Source of the DNA: Sympetrum striolatum
Taxonomy: Eukaryota > Arthropoda > Insecta > Odonata > Libellulidae
Direction of reading: 5' to 3'
NCBI GenBank assembly: GCA_947579665.1
Contig: OX388348.1
Location: 9,982,001-10,046,000 of the forward strand
Length of the DNA: 64,000 nt
Every line of letters begins with the position of its first letter. Positions within the stretch are counted from its first letter, which is position 1. This document shows, piece by piece, positions 22,789-36,069 of this stretch. The notes beneath the pieces are model-generated. The model ran no database searches. It was not told the origin of the DNA and was given only the letters and a program-made list of their open reading frames with translations. Both the position numbers and the translations under genes were made by a program.

Positions 22789-25650
22789 CCAACCCTCTCT
22801 ATCCTCTTCCTTCATCTTTGTATAGCTCCTTCCTCCCTTCATGTCCTTGTTCTTCCTCTCCCTCTTTTACCTCTAATCTTCTCTTCAATAATATTTCTCT
22901 GCAAACAGTCCCTTCTTAATGCATGCCCAAGCCATGCCTTTTTCCTTTTCTTTTCATTAAACATCTTTCTTCTCCAATCCTTGTGAACAACTCATTTCTC
23001 ATTTTGTCACTCCACTTAATTTTTTCCATTCTTCTCCATAACCATACTTCAAAGCTTTGCAGGTCTTCTTTCTCTTTTACTGCCCAAGTCTCAGTCCCAT
23101 ATAAAACGACACTCCAATAACTTTTGTTTTGCCTACATTTACTTTCATTCCATATTCACGTCCTATTGATACTATTCTCACTTGTAGCTGCTCCTCTGCT
23201 GTAACTGCCTGGTCATCTGCATATTTAATTGTGCGAATATTCTCTCCACCAATTATCACACCCCTTGTCTTTTCCAATGCTTCTTCTGTGAGTTTCTCTG
23301 CGAATATATTAAAAAGCATCGGTGACAAGCAACATCCCTGTCTTACACCTCTTACAATATTCACCTCCTCTGTATTTTTGCCTTCCACTCTTATTACCAC
23401 TTTTTGTCCCCTGTACAATTCTTTTATTAATCTCCTATCTTTCCAATCAATTCCAATGTTCTTTAATATCAATAAGAGTTTTTTCCATATGACTCTTTCG
23501 GATGCTTTTTCCCAGTCAATAAAGCATACATATACTTCTCTATTAACTTTCACCATTCTTTCTTGTATCATCTTTAGGCAAGCAATCGTATCTGTTATTC
23601 CCCTACCTCTTCTGAATCCAAATTGTTCATCACCCATATTTTCCTCTATCTTCTGTGCCATTCTTTTCATGACTAGTCTTGTCACAGCCTTAGTCACATG
23701 ACATATGCAACTTATTGTTCTATAGTCTTTACACTCTTTGGAATTTCTCTTTTTTGGTATTGGGATTAGAATAGTTTTCATCAGGCCTTCATCATATATC
23801 CTGTTTATGAGTCTGGTCAGACTTGTTACTGCACCATCCCCCAGGTTCTTTTGCACCTCTGATGGTATACTATCGTATTCCACTGCCTTTATTCATTTAG
23901 TTCTTTAATAGCTCTATCTACTTCCCATTTAGTTATTGCTGGTCATTTATTATCATCCATACATTCCATTTCGTTCTCCAGCATTAAACCATCTTCATGA
24001 TCTCCTTTAGAGTCGTAAAGTTCCTCTATATATTCTATCCATATATTTTTGTTTTCATCTATGCCTGAGGAAGTTTGTCCTTTTTTGTTTAGCAAATCTC
24101 TTTTACCTATATTCTTTGGCTGCCTTACTGTTAAGCTATTTGCTGTCTTATACATTTCTTCTAACTTCCCCTGCTTTTCTAGTTCCTCAATTTCTTTACA
24201 CCTTTCTGTCATCCATTCCTCTCTTCCTTTATCAGTTACTCTTCTTAATTCATTGTTAAGTCTCCTGTAATTCGTTCTACCTTCATCTGTGTTGATATTT
24301 TCCATTTCTCTCTTTCGTACATCTTATTTAGCATTTCTTGAGTGATCAATTCCTTTTTATTGAGTTTTTCTTCTTTGCCTACATTGTCATTGAGAACCTC
24401 TACTATGATTTCTTTATATTCTTTCATTCTTCATGAACATTCATGGTGTCACTCATATTTGCAATCCTACTTTCCACAGCCTTACTGTATTTTTCTACTA
24501 CATCTGACTTTATTTTTGTTATGTTCCACTTCTTCGTCATTTTCTTTTTTCTAAAATGCTTCAGCTTAGTCTTAACCTCTACTATGAGCAGGTTGTGGTC
24601 TGAGTTGGCATCCGCACCAAGATATGCTATTGCTTTTTTACTCTTTTTAAATCTTTCATTAATAATTATAAAGTCACCTTGCTCTGTGTCTAGTTGCCTT
24701 CCAAGTATATAGTCTTCTTTCATGGTTCTGAAACCATGTATTTGCTATCCATAGTTTATGTTCCTCACAAAAGTCTCTCTCCTCTTTCATTATGAATGCC
24801 TAGCCCATAATCTCCTACAACATTACCATGCTTTCCTCTGCCTATAACACTATTCCAATCACCCATCATCAACGTTTAACTTGACCTTTACCATTTTCTT
24901 CGTACACCTTCCCAATCTGTTCTTAAATTCTGTCCACCTCTTCATCTTCAGCCTCTGTTGTGGGCATGTATACCTGAATAATCAACGTAGAAACAGTAGT
25001 AGCCAACATCTTCATTGCAATCACCCTCACACTTTCGGCTATGACCTTCACAATAGAACTTTCCAGTGTTTTTCTGTAGACTATACCTACACCTTTTTCT
25101 TTAGTTTCACCTCCCTTATATACCATTCTATAATCTCCTGACTCTAACTCACCTTCTCCATCCAATCGCACTTCACTCAGACCTAGGATATCAATTTTAT
25201 ATTCTTCCATTTTTCTTTTAACATTTTCTAATTTCCCTTTCTGGTTAATTGATCTCACATTCCAGGTATCTATTCTTAACTTAATGTCTTCTTTTACATT
25301 CCTCTGTCTTGATTTCTCTTCATTTGACTTTCCTGGGATAGTGTCCACCCGGAGATCCGAATGTGGACAGTTTACTAAGGAAAATTTCTATTCAAGATTT
25401 GCCATATTCAGAGAGGATTGGGACAAGGGATATCACAAAGATCTATAATGCAGTGGTTTCCCCTTGCCTTCTGCATTCTGCTGCCATAGACTACGTATGT
25501 AGTTCTTCCCCCTTCCCCCTGACCTGCTCATCCACCTTCCTAGGAAGCTGTTGGCACTTGGTGCAGGGGGTCCCCTTATTCCAGGGGATATTTGGTCCCT
25601 GCATTCGTCAGCCGATAGCATATACCTCATAGTTAAAATCTTTGCCCCCT
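22740..25650 (-). mobile_element. RTE-type LINE, frameshifted
   Basis: Autonomous non-LTR retrotransposon remnant, read right to left. 25,348-24,923 is an apurinic-type endonuclease start: LRIDTWNVRSINQKGKL, then ILGLSEVRLDGEGEL. Fragments to 23,943 follow. The reverse transcriptase spans 23,883-23,077, with IPIPKKRNSKECKDYRTIS, EQFGFRRGRGITDTI, VRGVRQGCCLSPMLFNIFAE and YADD in IRTIKYADDQAV. The C-terminal RTE tail (RHGLGMH, KRERKK) runs to about 22,745. The coding frame is broken in at least four places, so it is inactive. The RTE/BovB-like call rests on endonuclease and RT motif style. Confidence 0.85.
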
Positions 25651-28630
25651 CTCTACCACAAGGAGGTGAATGTCACGGTTTTCCTTTCATCAAATCTAAG
25701 ACCTTTAGGCATTTCTTAGATTCTCCAGTACTTATAGAGATGCACCTTTTGTTATGCATGTTTAATTCTGAATTATTTATGTTAAATTATTATTTAGTCA
25801 TTAACTGTAACTGTCTAACTTATTGGAAATATTTAATTTGTTATACTGTATTTTCTTTCCTTATTTTAAGACATTCTTTTGTCTATCTTTTTAGTGAGCA
25901 CAGATCAGAATAGGTTATGAACGAAACAGTTTCTGTTATCTTTCTTCTATTTCAGCATATGATAATATTAATTGTGGTTTAGTTTTTGTTTTGTTCTTAT
26001 AGATTTTTCCCTCTCATATTGATACATTTTTTAAATCAGAAATCTTGTTTATGTTACTTATGACAAAGCTTTCTTTTCAGTTTTCTTACCTTTGTTGGGG
26101 TTTTGACTAAAACTTGAGCAATATTTTAAGTGACATTTTCTGTCTCTTTGTGTACATTTGTGTCTTCATGTCAGTTTTTGTTGCATAACATCCATCACAT
26201 GAAATTTGCCTCTGAAAGCATTGATTTTGATTGGCTTAAAAGGCTCTCTCATTCTAGATATTTGTAAGCATTCAAGAATCTTCGAGGATAGGTGATTTAG
26301 AGGGTATATAGGTCTGACGAAATCTGCTTGTACTTACAATATACAATGTAATACTTTGCTCTCATCATGTTATTTACAGCTCTGAAGTACTACCACTGCA
26401 AATCAGATGAAATAAGTGTGCCATGGATTTTTTAATCATTTTTTATCCCATATCTCTAAGTTAATTTACCGAGATTAATATAAGCACAAGCATTGAGTCA
26501 AGAAGTCCCCTAAGAACAACTTATCTCTTTAGTTCTCATGAGGTAATTTGTTTGTGATAAGTTTAGCCTCCAGCTATGGAGCCAATGATGGATGATGATT
26601 TTAGGTATGGATGGATAAAAGCCAGGTGAGCTTACAAACATAGGAAGTGACATCGAATGGAGAAGTTGGATCTCTTCGGAGTAAATATCAAATTTGATTG
26701 TTTACCCTGGCAAATGGTCAGAAGTTCATTATGAATGTGGGGAGTAAAATTATTATCTACTATATTCTTATCTCACATTAAAATGAGCTTGAAAGTGGGA
26801 CTTTTATATAGTATGAATTAAGAGTGTCAAAAAATTAACAGATGAATACACTACAAATATTTTCATATTTTTTTAGCTAAGGATATACGAGGAATTAATA
26901 AAAAAATTGTACGTTGTTGCATTCTAAGGTTTGTAAAGTCAACCATATTAAAAACAAGTCGGGTGTTAGTTGACAGGGGCTCGGACCTCACTGCAAAATG
27001 GCATTTATCCTGGGAAACACAGCTTAATTACCCTTGATCACAAAATGGTTTCTATTCCTGGGAAAGAGATTGGAAACTTGGCCTGTCAGTTTCACTCTAT
27101 ATGTAAAATTTTATTCGGCTTTACACGATCACTTATTTCGCTGCTTTTCCTCTTTAGACAAAATTTCAGAAGTTGGCGAGCCTTCACCTTTTGCTAATTT
27201 TTCTACATCATTTTCTTATACGTAATATAAGTATTCATAACATTCAAGTAAGTCCATTGAAGAGGTTGTAAAGAACTGATTGAAATTGTCTTCCATATCT
27301 TTGTAATAATAGAGATATATCTGTAAAATACAAATCACCGTATCTAAATCAAACATTCAACAATAATTTAAACAGTCGCTCAAATTTTGTCTAAAGCGAT
27401 TACTAAAGTTGATTTTTTGTTTATTATTATCTTCCTTTGCACAGTGGTGGTTGTTATGGCACGTACAACGTATTTCCTATATTTTAAAAGCCATTTACAT
27501 TATCTTATCTATGTAAGCAATTTTGTATTATTCAGTATTTCACATATTAATTTTATTGCAGTTCTCTTACAGTTCCATCAAAAAATTTCTTCTTCGTATA
27601 CTTTATCTTCATTTTTCTTGCGAATTTAAAAGAAGTGACTGACAAGATTATTGTAATACAGTAAAGAATTAGTAAGCGATTGAAGTTTCTAGAAAAATCA
27701 TTACAGCTTCCTAACTGTAATACTTCGGAGGAGCGCTTTATAAATTTAATAATATCTTTTGGATTGCTGAAACATATAGCAGATTAGAGGCACTTAACCA
27801 AAATAATAGAAGTTATCTAATGATACTGTGCCCAATCTATTAACTATGGTTCAGTGTTTCTCAAAAGAGTGGCTATGAATGCTAATGAAAGAACAAGAGA
27901 GTCTGCGGGGTAGCAGCCGGAATACTTAAGGGTTGTTTTATTTTTCCACCTCAAGTAAAAGCGTGCTTGCTTTCGTAACAACTTAATTTACTAATCGGAA
28001 ATTGCAATGCTTAATTCATTTTCATTACGGATAGCTGGTGAAAGGTATATTTCTTAAAAAATGAACTACTTTTTGTCGAAGCATGTCTATTACTAAACTA
28101 CATACAATTTTACAAGGAAAGGATTAAGACACTTTGCACATAAGGGCATGCACCCAGGAAAAATTCCAAGGAAAAACGGACTTAAAAACTTTTTTCAAGT
28201 CCGTTTTTCCTTGAGTTACATACAATTTATTTTCTTTTTATTACAGTTACATACGTTTTCTTGCCGAAGTAAAAGCTTTGAAGTTTTTTCACGATTTGGA
28301 ATAGCCTGATTGCCAACGCACGTAGCACGCACCCGCAAGGGATTCCCGCCCGTGAATATTCTACCTTATAATTTTTTGTACTCAATTTAATTACGGTAAT
28401 TTTTCCTTACAGCAACTCCAGCTTTCATCTTAATCCGTAAATATTTTGTATTTGAGTGTTTTATATATCCGTACGGATATATAAAATGACATCATATCCC
28501 CGCGTGTCATTTCCAGGGAGATACACATTCCGCATGTTACAATGGGCTAATTGCATACAAAATGTCTGTATATATGTAGATATTTTGTCTGTAATCAACA
28601 CACGTGCAATTTTTAATCTGAAAACTATAT
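25650..28630. other. Gene-poor interval
   Basis: About 3 kb of AT-rich DNA. Frames at 26,970-27,197 and 27,387-27,629 lack recognisable motifs or splice context. Confidence 0.4.
28167..28213. repeat. Perfect 17-bp-arm hairpin
   Basis: The sequence CAAGGAAAAACGGACTT is followed 13 bases later by its exact complement. It lies in otherwise unremarkable intergenic DNA. It could be a miniature foldback element core or a transcribed hairpin. Nothing else supports a microRNA gene. Confidence 0.6.
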
Positions 28631-28639
28631 TTCACGATG

Positions 28640-28785
28640 AAATTAAACTTAACATGCATTTCATATGGGAAATACATAACTTCGTCTGGGATCGAACCAA
28701 AGACTAAATGGTGTTTGAAAGTTAGCCTATTATCTGCACGGGGAAGATATTTAATCGTATGAGAAACTTGAATGTTGTGCAACGT
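28640..28785 (-). mobile_element. tRNA-like SINE family 2, copy 1
   Basis: On the minus strand it reads TTGGTTCGATCCCAGACGAA (B box), preceded by ATCTTCCCCGTGCAGATAAT. The same order (CTTCCC-GATGAT-AGTGGTA, then GGTTCGA-CCCAGACGAG) is seen at 34,550-34,615 and 31,840-31,890. Confidence 0.6.
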
Positions 28786-31424
28786 TTGGTTGCAGAGTTT
28801 TAAGGGAATCTGCCACTTCCTCCTCCCCTCTCCTTTTCCCCATTACTCATATCGGAAGATGTTATTTATAGAGATGAAAAGTAGCTTACCCTCCCCACTC
28901 ACATTATCATCCTGTCACATATCGTAGAAATCCATCGCGTAGTTATTCCGTGATGCCTTTACAGACGGACTGATACAAATTTTAGTATTGTCTGTTTTGG
29001 ACTCTGAATCTGTAAATGAAAAAAAAAACTTTTTCGAATACTCATCCAATGTAGTGGGCTTCGTTGTAGATTTACTATATTAAGTATTGATAATTCTATA
29101 TTTGGTCAGTCTATGAAATTGTAACATGTTAAACGCCCTTCACATTACATTGTTACCGCAATGGCCTGATTGTTTCTTAAGACTAGTACATGTCGATATC
29201 TTTTCCATATATTCTTGACGATTAATGACGAGGGAATACCTTTTTTTGTGTGTGAATTTGTCTGGAAATTTCAGATTTTCTTATGATTCTGTCAGATATG
29301 ATACCTGTTTTCTTACAGGTAGTTTTTACTTCCGTTATATCGATTTCATATAATTGTATTTCGATCTCAATATCAAAGGTACCAACATTGATTCTGTGTA
29401 ACGATGCTTACTTCGCAATTTTATTTCTATGAGAGGTCGATTTTTAAACTTTTCTAGCATTTTCAATGATGTGCTTCATATGTTTAGGAATCAAGATCTA
29501 TCAATGACATATCAAGTTACAATCAGGATGTATGTGCCACATGGCGAATATAATTTACTGGTATATATAAATCTTATTCAACAATTATGTAAATTCACCA
29601 GAATTTGGCAGATTTCTTTGAGGGGTTTTTCCATTCCAGCAGATTCCAGACACCGTTCCCTCAAGAACATAAGTATGAATGAGAACGTAAAATAATTTAA
29701 TCTGATATTCATCTTTATATAATTTTAACAACGCTAAACTCGTTGGCCTTTATATTATGATAATTTAGATGGTCTTTTTTTGGTAAATCTCCTAAATATC
29801 AAGAATTAAGTTCAGTTTCTTCCTCGATTATTTCCGTGTAAATTTTTCTGCTACTGTATTCTGTCTCGCTGTTCTAAAGTGTACACGTTTTAAATGAATA
29901 ACACATAAACTTCAATAAAGTTAATTCGATAAAGCGGAAAGATTTTGTACAAAGAAAAACTCAATCCTTTGATTTTTAGATGTTCATAATTACCTTCCAT
30001 GATCAATCAATTGCGTTATTTAATGTGTTAGGCTGTTTCTGAGAAGCTTCCGATTTGATCCACGACACGGCTACCGAAATAAAAATAATATACCGCAAAT
30101 AGCTATTACCGCCGAATTGTCTTAACTCGAGAAGTGAAAGATATATGCACGTGCGTCACATTTTAATGAAATATTACAGAATCCGCTCACGTATGTCACG
30201 TGGGTAGAAATGAATCCCTTCTGGCCCTTCTTCGCCTCCGGTGTTGTTGCATTTCACGTCCCAATTAACCCTCGGCTGGATTCCTAGCACGGAAGCCGAT
30301 GTATTGCCCCGTTCGAGCAAGTGCTAAGATCATGAGCTATTATTCGGGCGAATTTATGATTGGCAGCCATAAAAACATGATTCTTTATCTCCACTGAAGA
30401 ATTCTGAATTTATTGAATATTTCGGAAGACGTAATTAAGTTGCTTTGTCGGACCACTTCAGTCGAGTATGAGACACCGATGCGTTGCAGTTAATGTATGC
30501 GGGTTTGGAATTCTTTCTTATGAAGTAACCTTCAACTTGATCCATACCCAATCAATTTTCTATAGATATTCATGAAATTATTTGCACTAGTGATTGCCCA
30601 GTAGTCGAAATTCTACCGTTATTCATTAAATTTGAAGTTAGAACGTTATTGACATTCTTTAACCAATGATTATACCTCTATGATTAATGCTTATAGTGAT
30701 TTTAAAGTTTGTTCTATTACGTCAGCTGCGAGCGTGTACAAACACGTCATTAGGTTGTGTTGTTTGCCTTAATTCCCTACAATGCCCATGGAATTTAAAA
30801 TTTAATGTTAGTAAGAATTGAAAAAACTACAGTTAAGGATTGTAGATTTATTTATTTTTTGTTTCAATTCATTGTCATTTTTAATTTTATTATTGAATCA
30901 AATGAATACTAATGAAAATAAGACTTGATATTCTTAGAGGTATAAGATATGTTGCATTTTTAATACATTTCATTTTTGTTAAGGTACGCGTATTTTCCGT
31001 TGACACAATTAGTGCTTGTTAATTGTTACTATAAAATATTTGTTTATTTGGTTGCTTGAAAAATATCGCGTGTGTATACATTGTTGCCTTTCGATTGATT
31101 TTGACGGCAAAAGTTTCCATGTTTTTTCGGACGAAAACTAAAATCATTTGAAGTTTTATCTACAAAGCCGAATATATTAACCTACATTATAGAAGGTGAT
31201 ATTATTTATAAAAATATGTAGTTGAATTTAAATTTCAAAAGTTTACTTATGGATTTATTGCCGTAAAAGTTCGGCTCTTCTTCCCAATACACTTCATATG
31301 AGCCTATCTTTCGCATTGATTCGTATGAGAGTTGAGTCCAACAATCGCCTTTGTCGTTAGGGAATTGTTTACGCCCACAAAATTACAAAACTTTTTTGTC
31401 ATTTTCGTCTGAATTCTCTCAATT
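28786..31424. other. Gene-poor interval
   Basis: No supported feature. Frame 29,429-29,695 on the plus strand has no recognised domain. Confidence 0.4.
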
Positions 31425-31760
31425 TCGACTCGAATGCGATATTCTACGACCAAAATAAGAATCTTCATTCAGTTTCCTTTCTTTTGGTATTAATCTCGAT
31501 TTCTTACTACCATTATTTCTGATCTAATTCTGCAATAGAAAAAATATCTGCAATTGATCAAAATGAACTTTGCCTGCATTTCTTATTAGAGACGATAATA
31601 CTGGTCCAGAGTCGAACCAAGGATATTTGGACAAAGATATTAGCTTTCTGCTCTCTTTCTCCATATAAACTTTAACTATGCCAAATCTCAAACTCCTCCG
31701 TTTGCGCAATATCCTTAAAAAGGGATCCAAAGTTTTCTCTTCACGTGTTAATGTATAGAT
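31425..31760 (-). mobile_element. SINE family 2, copy 2 (inverted partner)
   Basis: On the minus strand a B-box-like CTTGGTTCGACTCTGGACC is followed by AGAAATGCAGGCAAAGTTC and, at the far end, GATTCTTATTTTGGTCGTAG. This is the same body as the plus-strand copy at 31,768-32,100. The two face each other head to head. Confidence 0.65.
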
Positions 31761-31767
31761 TTCTTGT

Positions 31768-32100
31768 ATGTTCCAGATAATCTCGAAAACAAGATCTCGC
31801 ACAATGCTCAAACCTTTTACATTGTTAAAAGTCTTCCCGCCGATGATAAAGTGGTAGTTTTAATTTGCCCAATGTCCACGGTTCGAACCCAAACGAGTAA
31901 TATATTTTGCGTAAGAAATACACGTAAAGTTCATTTTTTTCGTTGCAGGGTTCATTTATTTTTCAAAACTATATTATAAAAGACAGTCGTAGGCAGTCGA
32001 AAATAGCACCAAAAGGAAGGGAATAGGATAAAGATTCTTATTTTGGTCGTAGAATATCGTTTGCGATTCGAAATTGCGAAAATTTTGATAAAATATACAA
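31768..32100 (+). mobile_element. SINE family 2, copy 3
   Basis: Starts ATGTTCCAGATAATCTCG and carries GATGATAAAGTGGTAG (A-box-like). The B box CACGGTTCGAACCC is at about 31,878, followed by AAGAAATACACGTAAAGTTC. The tail is GATTCTTATTTTGGTCGTAG. It is directly repeated at 34,486-34,815. Confidence 0.75.
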
Positions 32101-32548
32101 AAATTTGTCTAAATTTCCATGTTGTGAAATTATGTAACTCATTCCTTCGACGATTAATGCGATTGTTGTTTCCTAGCTTATGCGTTTATCCATTAGAGGG
32201 CATGGAGAATCAATGACTAGTTAAAATTAATTCTGGAAATAAGATATAGACTAAATGAGACAAGAAATTATATGAGATTTAAGTTTTAGAAGTTACGAAC
32301 AATATCCTGTTAAGAATCTCGCGAAAAAATATACGAACATTTAAAAATAATTCAAATTTGGTATGAGCGTCTGTAGCAACCGAGGTTTAGTTAAAGCAAC
32401 GTAACTTTTTAGTGAATTCACGTTAAGTAAAACGGTTTCATAGTGCGTTGGTAGAAATTATAATAAATAACTTTCTCCCTATTTATTCAGCTGAATTCGA
32501 ATTAATAACGTGGATCGTTGCGGAAATAATATGATATTTTAAATTAAG
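32101..32548. other. Non-coding interval
   Basis: AT-rich, nothing recognised. Confidence 0.4.
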
Positions 32549-32550
32549 TA

Positions 32551-33828
32551 GGGGAAGGTGGGGCAAGACGAGGTAACGGGGTAAGATGGGGTACTAGTGT
32601 TTACGCCTCAGGAGGTGCTTCGATCTTGCAGAAAAAAAGAGACGATTTGTAGTGGGATACGAAGAAACGAGCCTGAGCACAATAGCCATTTTGAACGCTT
32701 TACTTGAAGTGAGTGAATGTTTAAGTGCAAATCTGTTGATTTTTCTGTTCGCCTTATTTTGTTTGCTCAACTTTCAACGTGATTTTTGGTAAGTAGTATT
32801 CTAAAATATATATATTGTACATACTAGCTGAGCAAGGAGTTAACAAAGATACTTTAAGGATGGTTGGATCTTACTCAAAACCTAACCTAGGCCAGATGGC
32901 GTCAGTGGGGCAAGAAGGGGTTTCTTAAGAGGGGCAAGACGGGGTAGTATCTTGCCCCTGTCGCATTTTAACCTACTTTAGATTCTCTCCAGATTTAACG
33001 AGATCGTCCAACGTCCAGAGCATGTCATCGTCTTAGGCTCCAACCGTGTTGTGGTCCATAGCCTCCGACCGAGTTTCAGAAGTATGCGTGACCCCAAGCT
33101 CTAAACTCTTCAAAATATCATGAAAGCCATCCTTTACTCCTGAAGACCAATACCCAGTTGCAGCGGCATACGATCCAACAAGAAGCCACTCGGAAAAACT
33201 ACAGTATTAACTGAATCACCATATAAAAACCAATCAAAATTGGAGATCAATGTCAAAGCTGAAAAGGAATTCCGAAAGAGATTGACAAAAATAATTCTTG
33301 AGAAAAAATTAATAAAGAAAAGTAGAGTCAAGCTAAATTTAGAAAATCATTAAACTCTGCACAGGAAAATGTTGGCAAGTCAAGCCAGAATGTTAAACTT
33401 AAAGGTAGGCCTCCTCTGAAAAGAAAAATATGTGATCCTACTTCATCGTCAGAGACTTCTGACTCAGAATATCTTTATTGGGGACATTTATATTCCCAAT
33501 CCAATGAAGGCTGGATCAGATGCTGGAAACGCAAGAAATAGGCGCACTGTTCATGTGCAGGGGAAGAAGATAAGGAAGACGAAGCAGTACATATATGTGA
33601 CCTATGTAAGGACTACCCCACCTGGTGGGGCGAGATGAAGTTTATTAGTTTTTATAACTTAAAAATTTATATTTTGTTGAATTTTGAAAATACAATATTG
33701 CTTTTAATTGCATATATTATTTATGGCATTGTGCAAATAAAGACACATTTTTTCAGATTTAAGCATGTTTTTTTCATTTATTCACAAAGAGTTTTTTGTA
33801 AAGTACCCCGTCTTGCCCCACCCTCCCC
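32551..33828 (+). mobile_element. pogo-like Tc1/mariner element, internally deleted
   Basis: 1,278 bp with inverted ends GGGGAAGGTGGGGCAAGACG (left) and the complement of GGGGAGGGTGGGGCAAGACG (right), flanked by a TA duplication (32,549-32,550 and 33,829-33,830). The interior 33,200-33,630 retains the transposase C-terminal tail in several frames: KGRPPLKRKICDPTSSS, then YSQSNEGWIRCWKRKK and HICDLCKDYP. This corresponds to the zinc-binding WxxCxxCxxWxH tail of pogo/jerky-type transposases. The DDE catalytic core is missing, so it is non-autonomous. Confidence 0.85.
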
Positions 33829-33830
33829 TA

Positions 33831-34480
33831 TTAATTCTATGCATATTTAGCGATTGACAAAAACGGAGTTAAGGAATATCGTAAAGATTTCCCAGGTCTA
33901 CCCAAATTAATAACGCGTCTTATCAATATCTCAATCGCAATTAGTATGGTAGTTATCAATATTAATATCCGTTTCGTGAATCAAGGGACAGTTCAGTCGG
34001 GGTTAATGTGTAAGAATTGAAAGCCGAAAGCCAGAGGAAGCATAACTTGCAAACATTCAAATATTTCAAAGTCGACTCCCCTCAGATGATACTTTTTGAG
34101 TAAACATCGGCCGCCGTTACCATCCCAGACGAATTAAATGATTTCCATAAGAACTGTATTGTATGTTGTTACTCGCGGGCTCTATTGAAATTGCAAATTC
34201 AAATTAAGAAGAATAATTGTATCAACCTGAGATAAATTTGATTGATATATTCCATAAAAATTAATATTTTATGACCAAATGAATTGATTTCGGCAATTTA
34301 TTATGAGAGAGTAAGATATTGGAATTTTCACGGAAAAGTTTCGTTTTACGGTTACCTATCCCATGGGACGAAGCTAAAATGAGAGGTTATCTTCTATATA
34401 AAATGATTACTATATAGAATCCACTTCTACTCTCCCCGTTGAGAATCTCAGTTAGTGTATCTATAAAAATGGATGTATAT
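33831..34480. other. Non-coding interval
   Basis: Nothing recognised. Confidence 0.4.
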
Positions 34481-34485
34481 GTGTA

Positions 34486-34815
34486 TGTTCCAGATAATCT
34501 CGTAAACTAGATGTCGCACAATGTTCAAACTTTTTACATAATTAAAATTCTTCCCGGCGATGATCAAGTGGTACTTTTAATTTGCCTAATGCCCACGGTT
34601 CGACCCCAGACGAGTGAAATAGTTTCCATAAGAAATACATGTAAACTCCATATTTGTCTTTGCAGGCTTTGCTTAATTCGAAAATTAAAATTCGAAAAAA
34701 ATAGTCATAGGAAGTCGAATCAATTACTAAAAGGAGAATTGGATAAAGATTCATATTTTGGTCGTGGAATATCGTTTGCGATTCGAAATTGCGAACATTA
34801 TGATTAAATACGTGA
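34486..34815 (+). mobile_element. SINE family 2, copy 4
   Basis: A direct repeat of 31,768-32,100. It starts ATGTTCCAGATAATCTCG, with A-box-like GATGATCAAGTGGTAC, B box CACGGTTCGACCCCAG at about 34,596, and tail GATTCATATTTTGGTCGTGG. Divergence from copy 3 is modest by eye. Confidence 0.75.
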
Positions 34816-36065
34816 ATATTTTATAGAAATTTGGAGGTTAAAAACATATTCCCTTGACTATCAAGGCGATTGTTGATTCCGAGCTCATGCGTAATTCCAT
34901 AAGAAGACTTGGAAAATGAATGCCCAGATAAAATTAATGCTGTAAATAAGATATAGACTATATGAGTAAGAGATTTAAACATTATTATTTATGAGATTTA
35001 AACATTAGCAATTACATTATCCTGTGAACAACCTCTCGGACAAATATACGAAATAAAAAAAAAACGAATTTTGTTGAAGAGTCAGTAGCAACCAAGTTTT
35101 ATTTACATCAACGTAATTTCTTACCGTCTTTTTCATAAAATAAATGAGTTTTGTTTACACAGTTTAAATAGTTGTTGTTTACTAAAAGTTGATTTCTCTC
35201 GATCAGTTCTACTGGTTGCGTATAAATATCCTGGTAAGTTGCGGATGTTTTGAATATATTCTTCTGTATTAAGTATTAGATCTAATATATTTGCATTGAT
35301 ATATATTAAGCGATTTGCGGAAATAGAGTTAGCGAAGAACGTAAAGATTTCTCAGATTCGGTGTTTGTAATCTTTAAAGAATTGAACTGCAAGTTGTGAA
35401 GTTGTAGCGAATCTCCAACATCGTTTCACAGACCAAAAAGGTAAAGCAATTTTATTTTGTTATATGCAGAATGCCAAAAGTTACTCATTCGTTGTTTCTA
35501 ATCCATATTCATTTACTATCCTTCTGTTATTGGTGTTTAATCTTTGTTTCTATTTTGGCATTGCGATTGCTTTTGTGCTATCTTTCTTCCGTGTTCATGA
35601 TACACGTTTTAAGATCGAGATACAAGTCAACTCCATAATACACTTACCTTTCGCAAAGAATATTCATCGATGGTTATTAGAGTGATATATAATTTAATTC
35701 GGCCATTTAATATTTGACTACTTAGTCCCCCTGTACCTGTCTGAAAATGTAACTTTAAACGTAGTACTGCTTATCTTAATGTGATCTTATAATATGTTTT
35801 TATATTGTCTTAGTTGAAGATATTTTTCATTCTAAGTATATGAGATTGAATATTGAGTTGATGTGGCATTGTAGACTTCATTGTAACTTATATTTCTTGG
35901 TAAAGTGGATTTGAAAGTCTGCTATTTGCTAACTGTCAACAATTATAAAGCATGTGCTACGATCAAGGTTGTCACACTGGTATTTATGAAATTCAATATC
36001 CCTGTTGAGAATCAACGGGCACTTCCGCTAGTATATTTATAAAGATATTGTGTATTTCCATGTTG
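34816..36065. other. Non-coding interval
   Basis: AT-rich. Frame 35,464-35,685 encodes a hydrophobic stretch but lacks any gene context. Confidence 0.35.
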
Positions 36066-36069
36066 CTAT

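Noticed and set aside
23129..23701. 190-codon plus-strand frame
   Set aside because: Exact antisense of the RTE reverse transcriptase, and low-complexity Ser/Phe composition.
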